In this document: one piece after another, positions 9,127 through 19,086 of the stretch
Layout of the letters: every line of letters begins with the position of its first letter
Numbering within the stretch: position 1 is the stretch's first letter
NCBI GenBank assembly: GCA_945931475.1
Contig: CAMEPD010000002.1
Location: forward strand, 1-64,000
Source: an uncultured Muribaculaceae bacterium
GTDB lineage: Bacteria > Bacteroidota > Bacteroidia > Bacteroidales > Muribaculaceae
Length of the DNA: 64,000 nt
Reading direction: 5' to 3'
Notes under the pieces: model-generated
Databases searched by the model: none
What the model saw: the letters and a program-made list of their open reading frames with translations, nothing else
What the model was told of the DNA's origin: nothing
Position numbers and translations under genes: made by a program

Positions 9127-9954
9127 GTGAAAAAGCTAATTAGGATCTTTGCAGCCTGTGCGCTGACTCTTGCGGCCTGCACCGAAGCGCGTGCCGCCGA
9201 GCCTGAATATTTCCGTTGGATTGGCGAAGCCGACAAGGCCGTGGCCGCCAAGGACTGGGACCGCGCCCTGCAGTGCTACGACGCAGCCATGAAGTCGGAG
9301 CCCGATAATGCCAATAACGTGTTGGTACTCGGTAATTTAGGTATGGTGCAGTATTATGCCGGGCGCGATTCGCTGGCCCTGGAAATCCTCACCAAGGCTC
9401 ACGTAATGGCCCCGAAATCAACAACTTTGCTGCTCAACCGCGGCAAAGTCCTCGCCGACATGGGCCGTTACGACGATGCTGTGGCAGATTTTACACAGGT
9501 GCTCGACATCGATTCGGTGAACACCGGCGCGCTTTTCAACCGCGGCTACATTCGTCTGCGCAAGGGTGACAACGATGGGGCCGAAGCCGACCTGCTGAAG
9601 TATTCGCAGCTCGCACCCGATGACCTGAACTCCATTAGTTCGCTGGCAGTGCTTTACAGCAACACCGATCGTTTCAAGGAGGCTATTCCCTTCTATGACA
9701 AGCTGATAGAGAAGCGGCCCAACGGCGATGCATACGCAGCCCGTGCCTTCTGCAAACTCACCCTTGAGGACCTCACCGGCGCGTCGGAAGACATATCCGA
9801 GGGGCTGAAAATCGACCCCAACAACGGCGAACTTTATTACGCCCGCGCATATCTCAATCACCTCCGTTATCTCGACGAGGATGCCAAGGCCGATGCCAAG
9901 CGTGCCGAGGAGTTCGGAGTGGAAAAAGAGCGCATCAAGATGCTTTTTCAGTAA
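9127..9954 (+). CDS. TPR-repeat lipoprotein
   Basis: 275 residues starting at GTG 9127. No ATG lies near, and the GTG opens a good lipoprotein signal with the lipobox LAAC (cysteine 18). The rest is about seven tetratricopeptide repeats, for example AKDWDRALQCYDAAMKSEPDN and DMGRYDDAVADFTQVLDID. TPR arrays bind other proteins; this one would be anchored in the inner or outer membrane facing the periplasm. No enzymatic domain is seen. It ends 14 nt before the end of the convergent flippase gene. Confidence 0.85.
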   Translation: MKKLIRIFAACALTLAACTEARAAEPEYFRWIGEADKAVAAKDWDRALQCYDAAMKSEPDNANNVLVLGNLGMVQYYAGRDSLALEILTKAHVMAPKSTTLLLNRGKVLADMGRYDDAVADFTQVLDIDSVNTGALFNRGYIRLRKGDNDGAEADLLKYSQLAPDDLNSISSLAVLYSNTDRFKEAIPFYDKLIEKRPNGDAYAARAFCKLTLEDLTGASEDISEGLKIDPNNGELYYARAYLNHLRYLDEDAKADAKRAEEFGVEKERIKMLFQ

Positions 9955-9968
9955 TAAGTGGCTGGAGT

Positions 9969-11465
9969 TCAACGTTTTCGGATGTACGACAGCACATCCT
10001 TCTGAATGGTGGAATTGAGCAGGCGGGCGATTCCGGCGTAGACGGCGACGCCCGTCAGTCCCTGCACTGTCAGCAGCGCCCAGGGGTTGGATATGAGCAG
10101 CCCAAGAGGGTACATCGCCGCCATGGCGAGTAGTGTCAGTCCAAGATAGGGGAGCGAGTCGAGCAGAAAATCGGTGACACGCCGACCGGTCAAAGGCGCT
10201 GTTTTGTAAATCATTACCACCCAGGTGATAAACGAGGCGAGCAGCTGTCCCCACAGCAGTACCTTGATGCCCCACACCAGGTCGACGCCGTCGGTGGCAG
10301 CCAGCCACGGGTAGGTTGCGGCCAGAAACAGCAGGGCCGCTCCGTCGCGGAGCAGCTCCATGCGGAACACCAGGCGCGTGCGCGCCAGCGCAATGGCATA
10401 ATTGTTGTATGCGGCGTTGAGTACCGTGAAGATGCCGCGTATCAGAAGTATCTGAAACAGAGGTACCGACAGGTCCCATTTCGTGCCGAACAGGCAATGG
10501 AATATCTGTGGCGCCATTACCACAAGCATCCCCATGAGCGGGAAAATCATGTACGACGTGCAGCGGTTCATCTTAGCCGATACGCGGCGGAAGCGTTCGG
10601 GGTCGTCCTGCACCTCGGAGAGAGTGGGGATAAACGCCGATGTAAGTGTTTGTGAGACAGTGGTTACGCCCATTTTGCTCCATTTATCGGCCTGCGTGTA
10701 GTAGCCTAAGGGCGCAAGGCCCGCACGGTACCCGATAAAGAAGGAGTAGATGTTCTGAAACACCGTGTTGAGGAACGAAGTGGCCATCATGCCCGAACCC
10801 ACACTGAAAAAAGAGCGCAGCGATTCGCTCGAAAATTTCAGCAGCGGCCACCAGCGCGATGTGCACCACAGCACCAGGCTCTTCACGCCGTTGAGCGTAA
10901 TTGTCTGCCACACAATGGCCCACGCGCCGTAACCGGCGAGGGCCAGCCAGATGCCGACCACCCCGCCGGCAAACAGACCGATGGCATTCGCGGCTGCCAC
11001 CATGCGCACATCCATGCTCTTCATCAGTCGGTTGACCTGAACAATCGACGAGGCATTGAGAATGAAGCTCAGGAAGAGCACGCGGCTCAGCGGTATCAAC
11101 CGCTGGTCGTGCTGGAAAATATTGGCTATCAGGGGCGCACAGAAGAAAAGTATGATGTAGATTAGCACGGCCACACCCATGTTGAACCACAGCACCGTGG
11201 AGTAGTCGAGATGGGTCGGGCGTTTGCGCTGAAGCAGTGCGTACGAGAAGCCGGAATCCACGAATAGCGACGCAAATGCCTGAAACACAAGTATTGCGCC
11301 CACCAGACCGAAGTCCTCCTGACTCAGCAGATTGGCCAAGACGATGCCCGTGACCAGATACAGCACCTGCTGCGAAACCTTGTCGATAAAGTTCCACTTC
11401 ACCGAGCCGGCCGTGAGGCGTTTCAGGTCGGGGTCGCCGGGTGTCGGGGCTGTCTGCTGATTCAT
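9969..11465 (-). CDS. Polysaccharide flippase, Wzx/WzxC type (MOP superfamily)
   Basis: 498 residues with 12-14 hydrophobic segments. The N-terminal half carries the family pattern (AGSVKWNFIDKVSQQ, LANLLSQEDFGLVGA, FVDSGFSYALLQRK), which matches the polysaccharide_synt_3/WzxC group of lipid-linked saccharide exporters. It would flip undecaprenyl-linked oligosaccharide across the inner membrane. The nearby nonulosonate genes suggest a surface-glycan context, but no glycosyltransferases lie beside it. The gap in front of its ATG consists almost entirely of a 17-bp tandem repeat. Confidence 0.88.
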   Translation of the reverse strand: MNQQTAPTPGDPDLKRLTAGSVKWNFIDKVSQQVLYLVTGIVLANLLSQEDFGLVGAILVFQAFASLFVDSGFSYALLQRKRPTHLDYSTVLWFNMGVAVLIYIILFFCAPLIANIFQHDQRLIPLSRVLFLSFILNASSIVQVNRLMKSMDVRMVAAANAIGLFAGGVVGIWLALAGYGAWAIVWQTITLNGVKSLVLWCTSRWWPLLKFSSESLRSFFSVGSGMMATSFLNTVFQNIYSFFIGYRAGLAPLGYYTQADKWSKMGVTTVSQTLTSAFIPTLSEVQDDPERFRRVSAKMNRCTSYMIFPLMGMLVVMAPQIFHCLFGTKWDLSVPLFQILLIRGIFTVLNAAYNNYAIALARTRLVFRMELLRDGAALLFLAATYPWLAATDGVDLVWGIKVLLWGQLLASFITWVVMIYKTAPLTGRRVTDFLLDSLPYLGLTLLAMAAMYPLGLLISNPWALLTVQGLTGVAVYAGIARLLNSTIQKDVLSYIRKR

Positions 11466-11470
11466 CCGCT

Positions 11471-11538
11471 TATCTGTCGGTAATTCTTATCTGTCGGTAA
11501 TTCTTTTTTGTCAGAAATTTCTATCTGTCGGTAATTTC
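11471..11538. repeat. 17-bp tandem repeat, four copies, upstream of the flippase start
   Basis: TATCTGTCGGTAATTCT occurs perfectly at 11471-11487 and 11488-11504, then degenerates at 11505-11521 (about 11 of 17 matches) and nearly returns at 11522-11538 (15 of 17). The last copy is the 3' end of the GIN-domain gene and encodes its final residues. The array fills the 55-nt gap up to 5 nt from the flippase ATG (minus strand). Confidence 0.9.
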
Positions 11539-12321
11539 AGTGTCGGTTACGGGTAGTCCGTCGGTCATGCGGATAACTTTAACTCCCATGCCGTAGTTCT
11601 TGATTTTCTGAGGATTACCCTTGTAATATAGTTTGCCGGGGAACATCCCTTTCACCGTAATTTCGTCGGTCGCCCACACGCCGGTGGTGCCTTTGCCGAA
11701 GAACTTGCAGGTGGCTTTGGTGGTCTGGAGGTCATCCGCCAAAATGGTGCCGACGCCTGTGTTTGAGAGGGTTACCTCCTTCGATGTGCCCGAAAGCACC
11801 AGGGTGCCGTTGCCGGTTTGTATCGAGCCTTCAACCTTATTGCAGTCGAGGTCGCGCACTATCAGTTTGCCGTTGCCGATGAGTTTGGCCTTGAATTTGG
11901 GGCACGGTTTGGGATTGTTGACGCGCACGGTTGAGTCGCCGGCGTTGGTCACTTCGGTCAGGAAACGGGTGAAAACGTGGATGGTAGGGAGGTTGTAGAC
12001 CAACTGTCCCTCCTCGTGAAACTGCTTTTCGATGGTGAGTTTCCCCTTCTGGTTGTTGGTGAAAATCAGTCCCGAGGCTACCTCGCGCGAGGTCTCGAAG
12101 TATACGCGGCCGGCCGAATCGGGGAGGCAGTGAAGTTCCACCTCAATGCCGTCGACTACGTTAAGGTTCTCGAAATCACCTACATTTACTTCGTAGGTGC
12201 CGACTTTGGCGCTTCCCTCAACGAGGTCGGCGGTGTGTGCCTTGTTGCCGGAGGCATTCTGTGCCGCCGCCGGAAGTGTCAGCCCGATAATGATTGCAAG
12301 TGATGAAAGAATCTTTTTCAT
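11521..12321 (-). CDS. Secreted GIN-domain (DUF2807-type) protein
   Basis: 266 residues. A signal peptide (MKKILSSLAIIIGLTLPAAA) is followed by a beta-helical region with the head-GIN pattern: the opening VNVGDFENLNVVDGIEVEL, the cluster VTNAGDSTVRVNN, GNGKLIVRDLDCNKVEGSIQTGNG and SNTGVGTILADDL. This auto-transporter-like adhesin fold is common in Bacteroidetes; its biochemical role is not established. It ends with an in-frame copy of the 17-bp repeat, which suggests the repeat arose by duplication of the gene end. It lies 20 nt downstream of dusB and is probably co-transcribed with it. Confidence 0.82.
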   Translation of the reverse strand: MKKILSSLAIIIGLTLPAAAQNASGNKAHTADLVEGSAKVGTYEVNVGDFENLNVVDGIEVELHCLPDSAGRVYFETSREVASGLIFTNNQKGKLTIEKQFHEEGQLVYNLPTIHVFTRFLTEVTNAGDSTVRVNNPKPCPKFKAKLIGNGKLIVRDLDCNKVEGSIQTGNGTLVLSGTSKEVTLSNTGVGTILADDLQTTKATCKFFGKGTTGVWATDEITVKGMFPGKLYYKGNPQKIKNYGMGVKVIRMTDGLPVTDTEITDR

Positions 12322-12341
12322 TTTGGTTAAAAATATGATTA

Positions 12342-13370
12342 TTAGATTGTTGCAGGATTAAAACCGCCCGAAAAGCCTATTTCGCCCGATGCCAGGCCAC
12401 GCTCCACGCTGTCGAGAATCTGCATCAGTTCGTCGCGGGTGTTGGCGCGCAGCATGGCGATGCGGGTTTCGCGGAAATGCGACAGCCCTTTGAAGAGCGA
12501 GCATACCGCTAAGTGGCGGCGTATGTGCAGGATACCGCGGTACTCGTCGATGCGGTCGATGCTTTCGCTGATCTGCCGCCGCAGTATGTTGAATTTTTCG
12601 GCCTGAGTGAGTGGCGCGAACCGCGGATTGTCGGGGTAAAGTCCGTGTTTCAATTCGTTGAAAATCCACGGGTTACCGATTGATGCGCGACCTACCATCA
12701 CACCGTCGACGCCGTACTTGGAGAAGGCCGCTTCGACCCGTTCGGGCGAGTCGATGTCGCCGTTGCCGATCAATGGAATCCTGAACCGAGGGTTCTCCTT
12801 CACGCGGGCTATCATCTCCCAGTCGGCTTCGCCGGTGTACATCTGCGAACGGGTGCGTCCGTGAACCGTAAGTGCCTGAATGCCACAGTCTTGTAACTGC
12901 TCGGCCAGCTCTACGATGATTTTGCTGTTATGGTCCCAGCCAAGGCGTGTCTTCACCGTGACAGGGATTTTGACGGCGTTAACTACGGCGCGGGTGATTT
13001 CAAGCATCTTGGGGATGTCGCGGAGCATTCCCGCGCCGGCACCTTTGCCGGCGACCTTCTTGACGGGGCAACCGAAATTTATGTCGAGAAAGTCGGGATG
13101 CGCCTCCTCGACTATTTTGGCGGCCTCAACCATCGGCTCCACCTCGCGGCCGTAAATCTGTATGGCCGTGGGGCGCTCGGCCGGGTCGATGCTGAGTTTG
13201 CGGGTGGTGGCGGAGATGTTGCGTATCAGGGCGTCGGCCGAGACGAATTCCGAGTATGTGCCGTCGGCCCCTAATTCTTTGCAAATCAGGCGGAACGACC
13301 GGTCGGTCACATCTTCCATCGGAGCGAGCATCACCGGGCGCTCGCCAAAGTCAACACCGGCTATTTTCAT
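12342..13370 (-). CDS. dusB: tRNA-dihydrouridine synthase, DusB family
   Basis: 342 residues. An FMN enzyme that reduces uridine to dihydrouridine in the tRNA D-loop, using NADPH. The TIM barrel opens with MLAPMEDVTDRSFR (14-27). It carries the catalytic-cysteine motif DINFGCPVKKVAGKGAG (cysteine 101), VKTRLGWD, HGRTR and the FMN-phosphate site GNGDI/GVMVGRASIGNPW. Length and the helical C-terminal domain fit DusB. It has its own -7 box and leads a short transcript with the GIN-domain gene and possibly the flippase. Confidence 0.95.
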   Translation of the reverse strand: MKIAGVDFGERPVMLAPMEDVTDRSFRLICKELGADGTYSEFVSADALIRNISATTRKLSIDPAERPTAIQIYGREVEPMVEAAKIVEEAHPDFLDINFGCPVKKVAGKGAGAGMLRDIPKMLEITRAVVNAVKIPVTVKTRLGWDHNSKIIVELAEQLQDCGIQALTVHGRTRSQMYTGEADWEMIARVKENPRFRIPLIGNGDIDSPERVEAAFSKYGVDGVMVGRASIGNPWIFNELKHGLYPDNPRFAPLTQAEKFNILRRQISESIDRIDEYRGILHIRRHLAVCSLFKGLSHFRETRIAMLRANTRDELMQILDSVERGLASGEIGFSGGFNPATI

Positions 13371-13378
13371 TATTGATA

Positions 13379-13386
13379 CAAAATTA
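13379..13386 (-). promoter_or_regulatory. -7 box upstream of dusB
   Basis: Minus-strand TAATTTTG fits TAnnTTTG and lies 9 nt above the dusB ATG, so transcripts would have almost no leader. The -33 element is not clear. Confidence 0.4.
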
Positions 13387-13440
13387 TTAAATAATAAGAT
13401 ATTTCGGAACAGAATTGTCTTTTTTGGCTTGTTTTAGCGA

Positions 13441-13467
13441 CATTCGGGCCATTCGGGTCATTCTGGG
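13441..13467. repeat. 9-bp tandem repeat, three copies
   Basis: CATTCGGGC, CATTCGGGT and CATTCTGGG follow one another in the gap between the M16 peptidase and dusB. The gap holds no gene and no convincing terminator. Confidence 0.7.
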
Positions 13468-13493
13468 GCACCCGCAGGTGGTGCGCCGGCTTT

Positions 13494-14732
13494 TCAACCG
13501 AGGGTCAGCGACGAGCATTTATCGGGGGTAACGAGCTGAGCCACACGCAAAATATCGTCGGCCGTCACTGCCCTTATCCTGCGCTCTATTTCGTCGCGTG
13601 GGGTGATTTTTCCGTAATACATCATGGCGCGGGCGGCGCTCATGGCGCTCTGCTCGATGTTCTCCGACCCGATGGCTGTCTGTCCCAGAAATTGGGTTTT
13701 GGCGGCTTCTAATGCCCTGTCGGTCAGTGGCTCGGTGGCGATTTTGTGTAGCTCGCGGCGCACCAGATCAAGGCACCGGCCGTTGTCCTCGGGGTCGCAT
13801 CCGAAGTATACGGTGAAGAGGCCCGTGTCGCTGAAGGTTGTCGCCGATGCCTCAACCGCATAGACCAGTCCGCGGCGCTCGCGCAACGCCAGGTTGAGGC
13901 GCGAATTCATGCATGGACCACCTAAAATGTTGATAAGCAGGCGCGTTGCGTAGATATCGGGTGCGTAGACGCCGCCGATTCGCGCACCGATTATGGTGTT
14001 GGCCTGATGCGACGGGGCCTCGCGGCGCAACTCGAACGGAGCTACCGGCACGGGCATAACGCGTTGAGGGTCCGGGCCCGGTTCGATGCCGCTGAAATGC
14101 TTCTCTGCCATGCGGAGCACCCGCTGAGGCGTCTCCGGTCCGAGGTAGAAAAGGGTCATGCGCTTGGCCGTGTAATTGCGGCTCAGCCAGTTTCGACACA
14201 TTCCCGAGTCGAGGCGGCTCACCGACTCAGGTGTGCCTAAGATGTTGTGGCCCAGCTGACTGCCGCTGAAAAAGCAGTCCTCGAAGTCGTCGTAGACGCT
14301 CTCCGACGGGGTGTCGAGGTACGAATCGATTTCATCCTTTACCACCTCGCGCTCCTTGTTGAGTTCGGCAGCGGGGAACACCGAGTGGATGCACAGGTCG
14401 GCCAAAAGTTCGGCCGCGCGGGCCAGGTTGCCGTTCGGAAAGAGGGTGTAGACATACGTTTCCTCCTTGGACGTGAACGCGTTAAGCTCGCCACCGACCG
14501 ACTCCATGCGGTTGATGATGTGGCAGGCGCGGCGGTGCGCGGTCCCCTTGAAAATGGTGTGCTCCACGAAGTGCGCCAGCCCGAATTCGCCGTGCTCCTC
14601 GTCGCGGCTTCCGGCGTCGACGGCCACGCCGAAGTATTCGGCGCGTGTCAGCGAGTTGACACACACCAGTTTAAGTCCCGATGGCAGGACGTATGCGGTT
14701 GGTACGGAGGATATTCGCGGTTCGAAAGTCAT
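13494..14732 (-). CDS. M16-family zinc metallopeptidase
   Basis: 412 residues, a single-chain member of the pitrilysin/processing-peptidase family. The inverted zinc motif HFVEH is at 54-58 and the third metal ligand, glutamate 134, lies 76 residues after it in KDEID, as the family requires. The second half carries the R/Y substrate-loop pattern (GGPCMNSRLNLALRERRGLVY). There is no signal peptide, so it is probably cytoplasmic, as in many Bacteroidetes PqqL/YmxG-like proteins. It is the last gene of the rpoN run, 22 nt after ispG. The natural substrate is unknown. Confidence 0.9.
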   Translation of the reverse strand: MTFEPRISSVPTAYVLPSGLKLVCVNSLTRAEYFGVAVDAGSRDEEHGEFGLAHFVEHTIFKGTAHRRACHIINRMESVGGELNAFTSKEETYVYTLFPNGNLARAAELLADLCIHSVFPAAELNKEREVVKDEIDSYLDTPSESVYDDFEDCFFSGSQLGHNILGTPESVSRLDSGMCRNWLSRNYTAKRMTLFYLGPETPQRVLRMAEKHFSGIEPGPDPQRVMPVPVAPFELRREAPSHQANTIIGARIGGVYAPDIYATRLLINILGGPCMNSRLNLALRERRGLVYAVEASATTFSDTGLFTVYFGCDPEDNGRCLDLVRRELHKIATEPLTDRALEAAKTQFLGQTAIGSENIEQSAMSAARAMMYYGKITPRDEIERRIRAVTADDILRVAQLVTPDKCSSLTLG

Positions 14733-14754
14733 GATTTATGCCGCACAGTACTCA

Positions 14755-16290
<1,536 letters not shown>

Positions 16291-16308
16291 CAGCGGAGAG
16301 ACGCAAAA

Positions 16309-16815
16309 TCAGTTGGTCTTGAAGTCGTATTTCACCTCGCGGAGGCTCTCGTTGGCCTTTACGATTTTTTGGCCGAGGGCGGCGCGCCACGCATCGTAAC
16401 GGGCCTTGATTCCGGCGTCGCCGAGGGCTAAGATTCTCACGGCCAGCACTGCGGCGTTCATTGCGCCGTCGATACCGGTAGTAGCCACGGGAATGCCCGG
16501 GGGCATCTGCGCGATGGAGAGCAGGGCATCCTGGCCCATGAGTGTGGCACCTAAGGGTACGCCAATCACCGGCAGGGGAGTGATGGCGGCGATGACCCCC
16601 GGAAGGGCCGCTGCCATGCCGGCGCCGGCGATTACTACCTTCAAGCCGCGGCCTTCGGCATTCCGGGCGAAGTCGGATACCTCTTCGGGGGTGCGGTGAG
16701 CCGACAGGGCTATCATTTCGAAGGGCACCTCCATCGAGTTGAGGAAATCAGCGGCTTTTTTCATCACGGGCAGGTCGGATGTGCTGCCCATTATTATGCT
16801 TACCAATGGATTCAT
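16309..16815 (-). CDS. purE: 5-(carboxyamino)imidazole ribonucleotide mutase, PurE class I
   Basis: 168 residues, the normal size. It moves the carboxyl group of N5-CAIR to give CAIR in purine synthesis. The nucleotide loop GSTSDLPVM (10-18) and the catalytic histidine in SAHRTPE (histidine 40) are present, along with AGMAAALPGV and GVPLGATLMGQDALLSI. It is predicted to be an octameric cytoplasmic enzyme. No purK lies nearby. It sits 40 nt after the PAP2-like gene, within the rpoN-led run. Confidence 0.96.
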   Translation of the reverse strand: MNPLVSIIMGSTSDLPVMKKAADFLNSMEVPFEMIALSAHRTPEEVSDFARNAEGRGLKVVIAGAGMAAALPGVIAAITPLPVIGVPLGATLMGQDALLSIAQMPPGIPVATTGIDGAMNAAVLAVRILALGDAGIKARYDAWRAALGQKIVKANESLREVKYDFKTN

Positions 16816-16855
16816 GCTCGTATGTGTATATGATTGAAAATGAGAATTCTATATA

Positions 16856-17479
16856 TTAGGTAAACAGCAGCGTCGGCACCAATGTGCAGATAAAGCCGTT
16901 GGCGAATCCGGCCAAAATCTGCCAGATGTCGTGGCGCTCGAGAATCAGACGCGACGTGCACACAAGTCCGGCGGCGAGCACGGCGCAGAGGAACTCTACC
17001 GTTATCGGATAGACCGATATCGCGCTGATCATCATATAGAAAAGGATGGCGCACAGGCCCCCCATTCCGGTGGCGTGGCCCGAGATTTTCCATTTGCCCG
17101 TCAGCGTCGTATCGATAATCAGCGCCAGGGTAGCCCCGGCGTAAAACATTGTCAGCCATAGCGGTGCGTTGACGATGCGGGTGTAGACACACACGGCAAT
17201 GAACCCCGCGGTGGCCACCATGTAGGGGATGAGGCGCTCGCGCCCGGTGTTGAGCCGCGGGTCCTTGATGATGCCGGCCTTCCACAGTACGAAGATGGTT
17301 ATTACCGGAATCACACAGGTGGCGATGAGGGTCACCGAAAGCACTGTCAGTTTTGCTACCATGGGGGTATAGTTCAGATACGAAATCCACAGCGCCAGAA
17401 TCATGGCGTAGGTGCCCATGAGCAGGGGTGAGAAGATGCCCGACAGTATGCGGGCTATTATGTTAAGACTCTTTTCCAT
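16856..17479 (-). CDS. PAP2-related integral membrane protein
   Basis: 207 residues with six hydrophobic segments. The segment KWKISGHATGMGG and the later RLILERHDIWQILAG keep the SGH and R-x(n)-H-x(n)-QxxAG signatures of membrane-bound type 2 phosphatidic-acid phosphatases, so it may dephosphorylate a lipid phosphate such as undecaprenyl diphosphate. The first PAP2 motif (KxxxxxxRP) is weak, seen only as KDPRLNTGRERLIPY, which leaves activity open. It lies 33 nt after rpoN. Confidence 0.7.
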   Translation of the reverse strand: MEKSLNIIARILSGIFSPLLMGTYAMILALWISYLNYTPMVAKLTVLSVTLIATCVIPVITIFVLWKAGIIKDPRLNTGRERLIPYMVATAGFIAVCVYTRIVNAPLWLTMFYAGATLALIIDTTLTGKWKISGHATGMGGLCAILFYMMISAISVYPITVEFLCAVLAAGLVCTSRLILERHDIWQILAGFANGFICTLVPTLLFT

Positions 17480-17512
17480 TGTCAGTCAGTGGGTTGGTGA
17501 TTTTTCGGTAAT

Positions 17513-19012
17513 CTAAATCTGGCGTCGCAGGCGCGCTACGGGGAATCCGAGGCGCTCGCGGTATTTTGCTACGGTGCGCCGCGCTATGTCGAGCCCGGCG
17601 TCGGCGAGCCGCGCGGTAATCTGCTCGTCGCTCAGCGGGGCCGATTTGTCCTCCTCGGCGATGATGCTGCGGATGCGGGCTATGATGCCGTGGGTAGTGG
17701 CGGCGTCGGGGGTGTCCTTCGTGCGTTCGTTGAAGAAGAATTTCAGCGGGTAAATCCCTCCGGAGGTGGCCACGTATTTCCCCTGGGTGGCGCGCGAAAT
17801 CACCGAGAGGTCGTAGCCGGTGAGTGCCGCGATGTCGCGGAGCACCATGGGGCGTATCAGCGTCTCATCGCCGGTGGCGAAGAAGTCGTGCTGCAGCTTG
17901 AGGATGGCGCTCATAACGCGCCAGAGCGTTTCGCGGCGCATCGACACAAGGCGGATGAAGTTGCGCGCGTCGTTACGGTTGCGGCGTATGAACAGTCCGG
18001 CGTCGCCCGAGCGTCGTCCCGATGCTGGAGACACTTCCATCTCCTCGGTGAACGAGCGCTCAATCTGCAGCTCGGGGATGTTGCTGGGCATCGAGAGGGT
18101 CAGCGCGTGGGTGTCGTTGTCGGCCTCTACCACGAAGTCGGGGGTGATATGCCGGGCCGTGTCGGCGCCGATGCCGCCGGGGCCGTGCGTGGCTCCGGGT
18201 TTGGGGTTGAGGCGGGTGATTACGGCGAGGGCTTCGCGCAGCGCTTCGGGGCTGATACCCAAAGCGGTACGGATGCGGTCGAAGTGCTTTTTGGAGAACA
18301 GGTCGAAATAATTGTTCAGAATCTCAAGGGCCGTCACCGTCTCGGTGGTGCGCGGCATACGCCTGAGTTGTAGAATCAGGCAATCACGCAGGTCGGTGGC
18401 GCCTACTCCGGCCGGGTCGAGGCCGCGCACCAACTCGACGACGCGGCGCACATCCTCCAGGCTGATGTCGATGCCCTCCGAGATAGCGATGTCGTCGGAC
18501 ACCTCCTGCAGTGTGCGGTCCATATACCCGTTGGGGTCGAGGTTGCCGATTATGTAGCGTCCTATGGTCAAATCGTCCGGCGAAACTCCTTCGGATTGAG
18601 ATAGCTGCGTCATCAGTGACTCGAAGAGTGTGACATTCTCCTCGCCGAACCCCGTTGCCGGTTCGGCCACGGGATAAGCCGAAGAGTCGCCTGCGCTGAC
18701 CGGCCGCATGTCTGCCATGCGGGTGAGCGTGCGGCTGTCGTCGAGCATACCGTCGGGCACCTCCTCGTCGGTGGAATAGTCGGCCATCTGCATATCACGG
18801 GCCGTCTCGTTGAAGCCGGTGGCGTCGGTATCGGCCGTCTCGTCGCGTTCCACCGCTTCGAGGGCGGGCAGCTCGTCGAGGGCGCGGCGCACCTCCTCCT
18901 CAGCCTCAGCTTCGGGCATCTCAAGCATACGCACAAACTGCACCTGCAGCGGCGTGAGCCGCTGCTGGAGCCGTTGTTCGGCCGAAAGCCGCTGTGATTG
19001 TGCTTTTGCCAT
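17513..19012 (-). CDS. rpoN: RNA polymerase sigma-54 factor
   Basis: 499 residues. The glutamine- and leucine-rich region I is at 1-45 (QRLSAEQRLQQRLTPLQVQFVRML), an acidic region II follows, then the core-binding domain, the helix-turn-helix and the invariant RpoN box ARRTVAKYRE at 477-486. It directs transcription from -24/-12 promoters with AAA+ activators, none of which are encoded here. I saw no convincing -24/-12 site in the gaps of the window. It heads the run rpoN, PAP2-like, purE, ispG, M16 and has its own -7 box. Confidence 0.96.
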   Translation of the reverse strand: MAKAQSQRLSAEQRLQQRLTPLQVQFVRMLEMPEAEAEEEVRRALDELPALEAVERDETADTDATGFNETARDMQMADYSTDEEVPDGMLDDSRTLTRMADMRPVSAGDSSAYPVAEPATGFGEENVTLFESLMTQLSQSEGVSPDDLTIGRYIIGNLDPNGYMDRTLQEVSDDIAISEGIDISLEDVRRVVELVRGLDPAGVGATDLRDCLILQLRRMPRTTETVTALEILNNYFDLFSKKHFDRIRTALGISPEALREALAVITRLNPKPGATHGPGGIGADTARHITPDFVVEADNDTHALTLSMPSNIPELQIERSFTEEMEVSPASGRRSGDAGLFIRRNRNDARNFIRLVSMRRETLWRVMSAILKLQHDFFATGDETLIRPMVLRDIAALTGYDLSVISRATQGKYVATSGGIYPLKFFFNERTKDTPDAATTHGIIARIRSIIAEEDKSAPLSDEQITARLADAGLDIARRTVAKYRERLGFPVARLRRQI

Positions 19013-19031
19013 CTTTACCCTTCTATGAGTG

Positions 19032-19039
19032 CAAAATTA
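19032..19039 (-). promoter_or_regulatory. -7 box upstream of rpoN
   Basis: Minus-strand TAATTTTG, 20 nt above the rpoN ATG. Around it lies an inverted repeat TTTACCC (19015-19021) with GGGTAAA further out, which could also act as an operator or as a weak terminator for the BspA-like gene. Confidence 0.45.
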
Positions 19040-19086
19040 CGGAAAATTTCCGAGATAGGGTAAAAATGCAGTGTATAAACAGCCTA

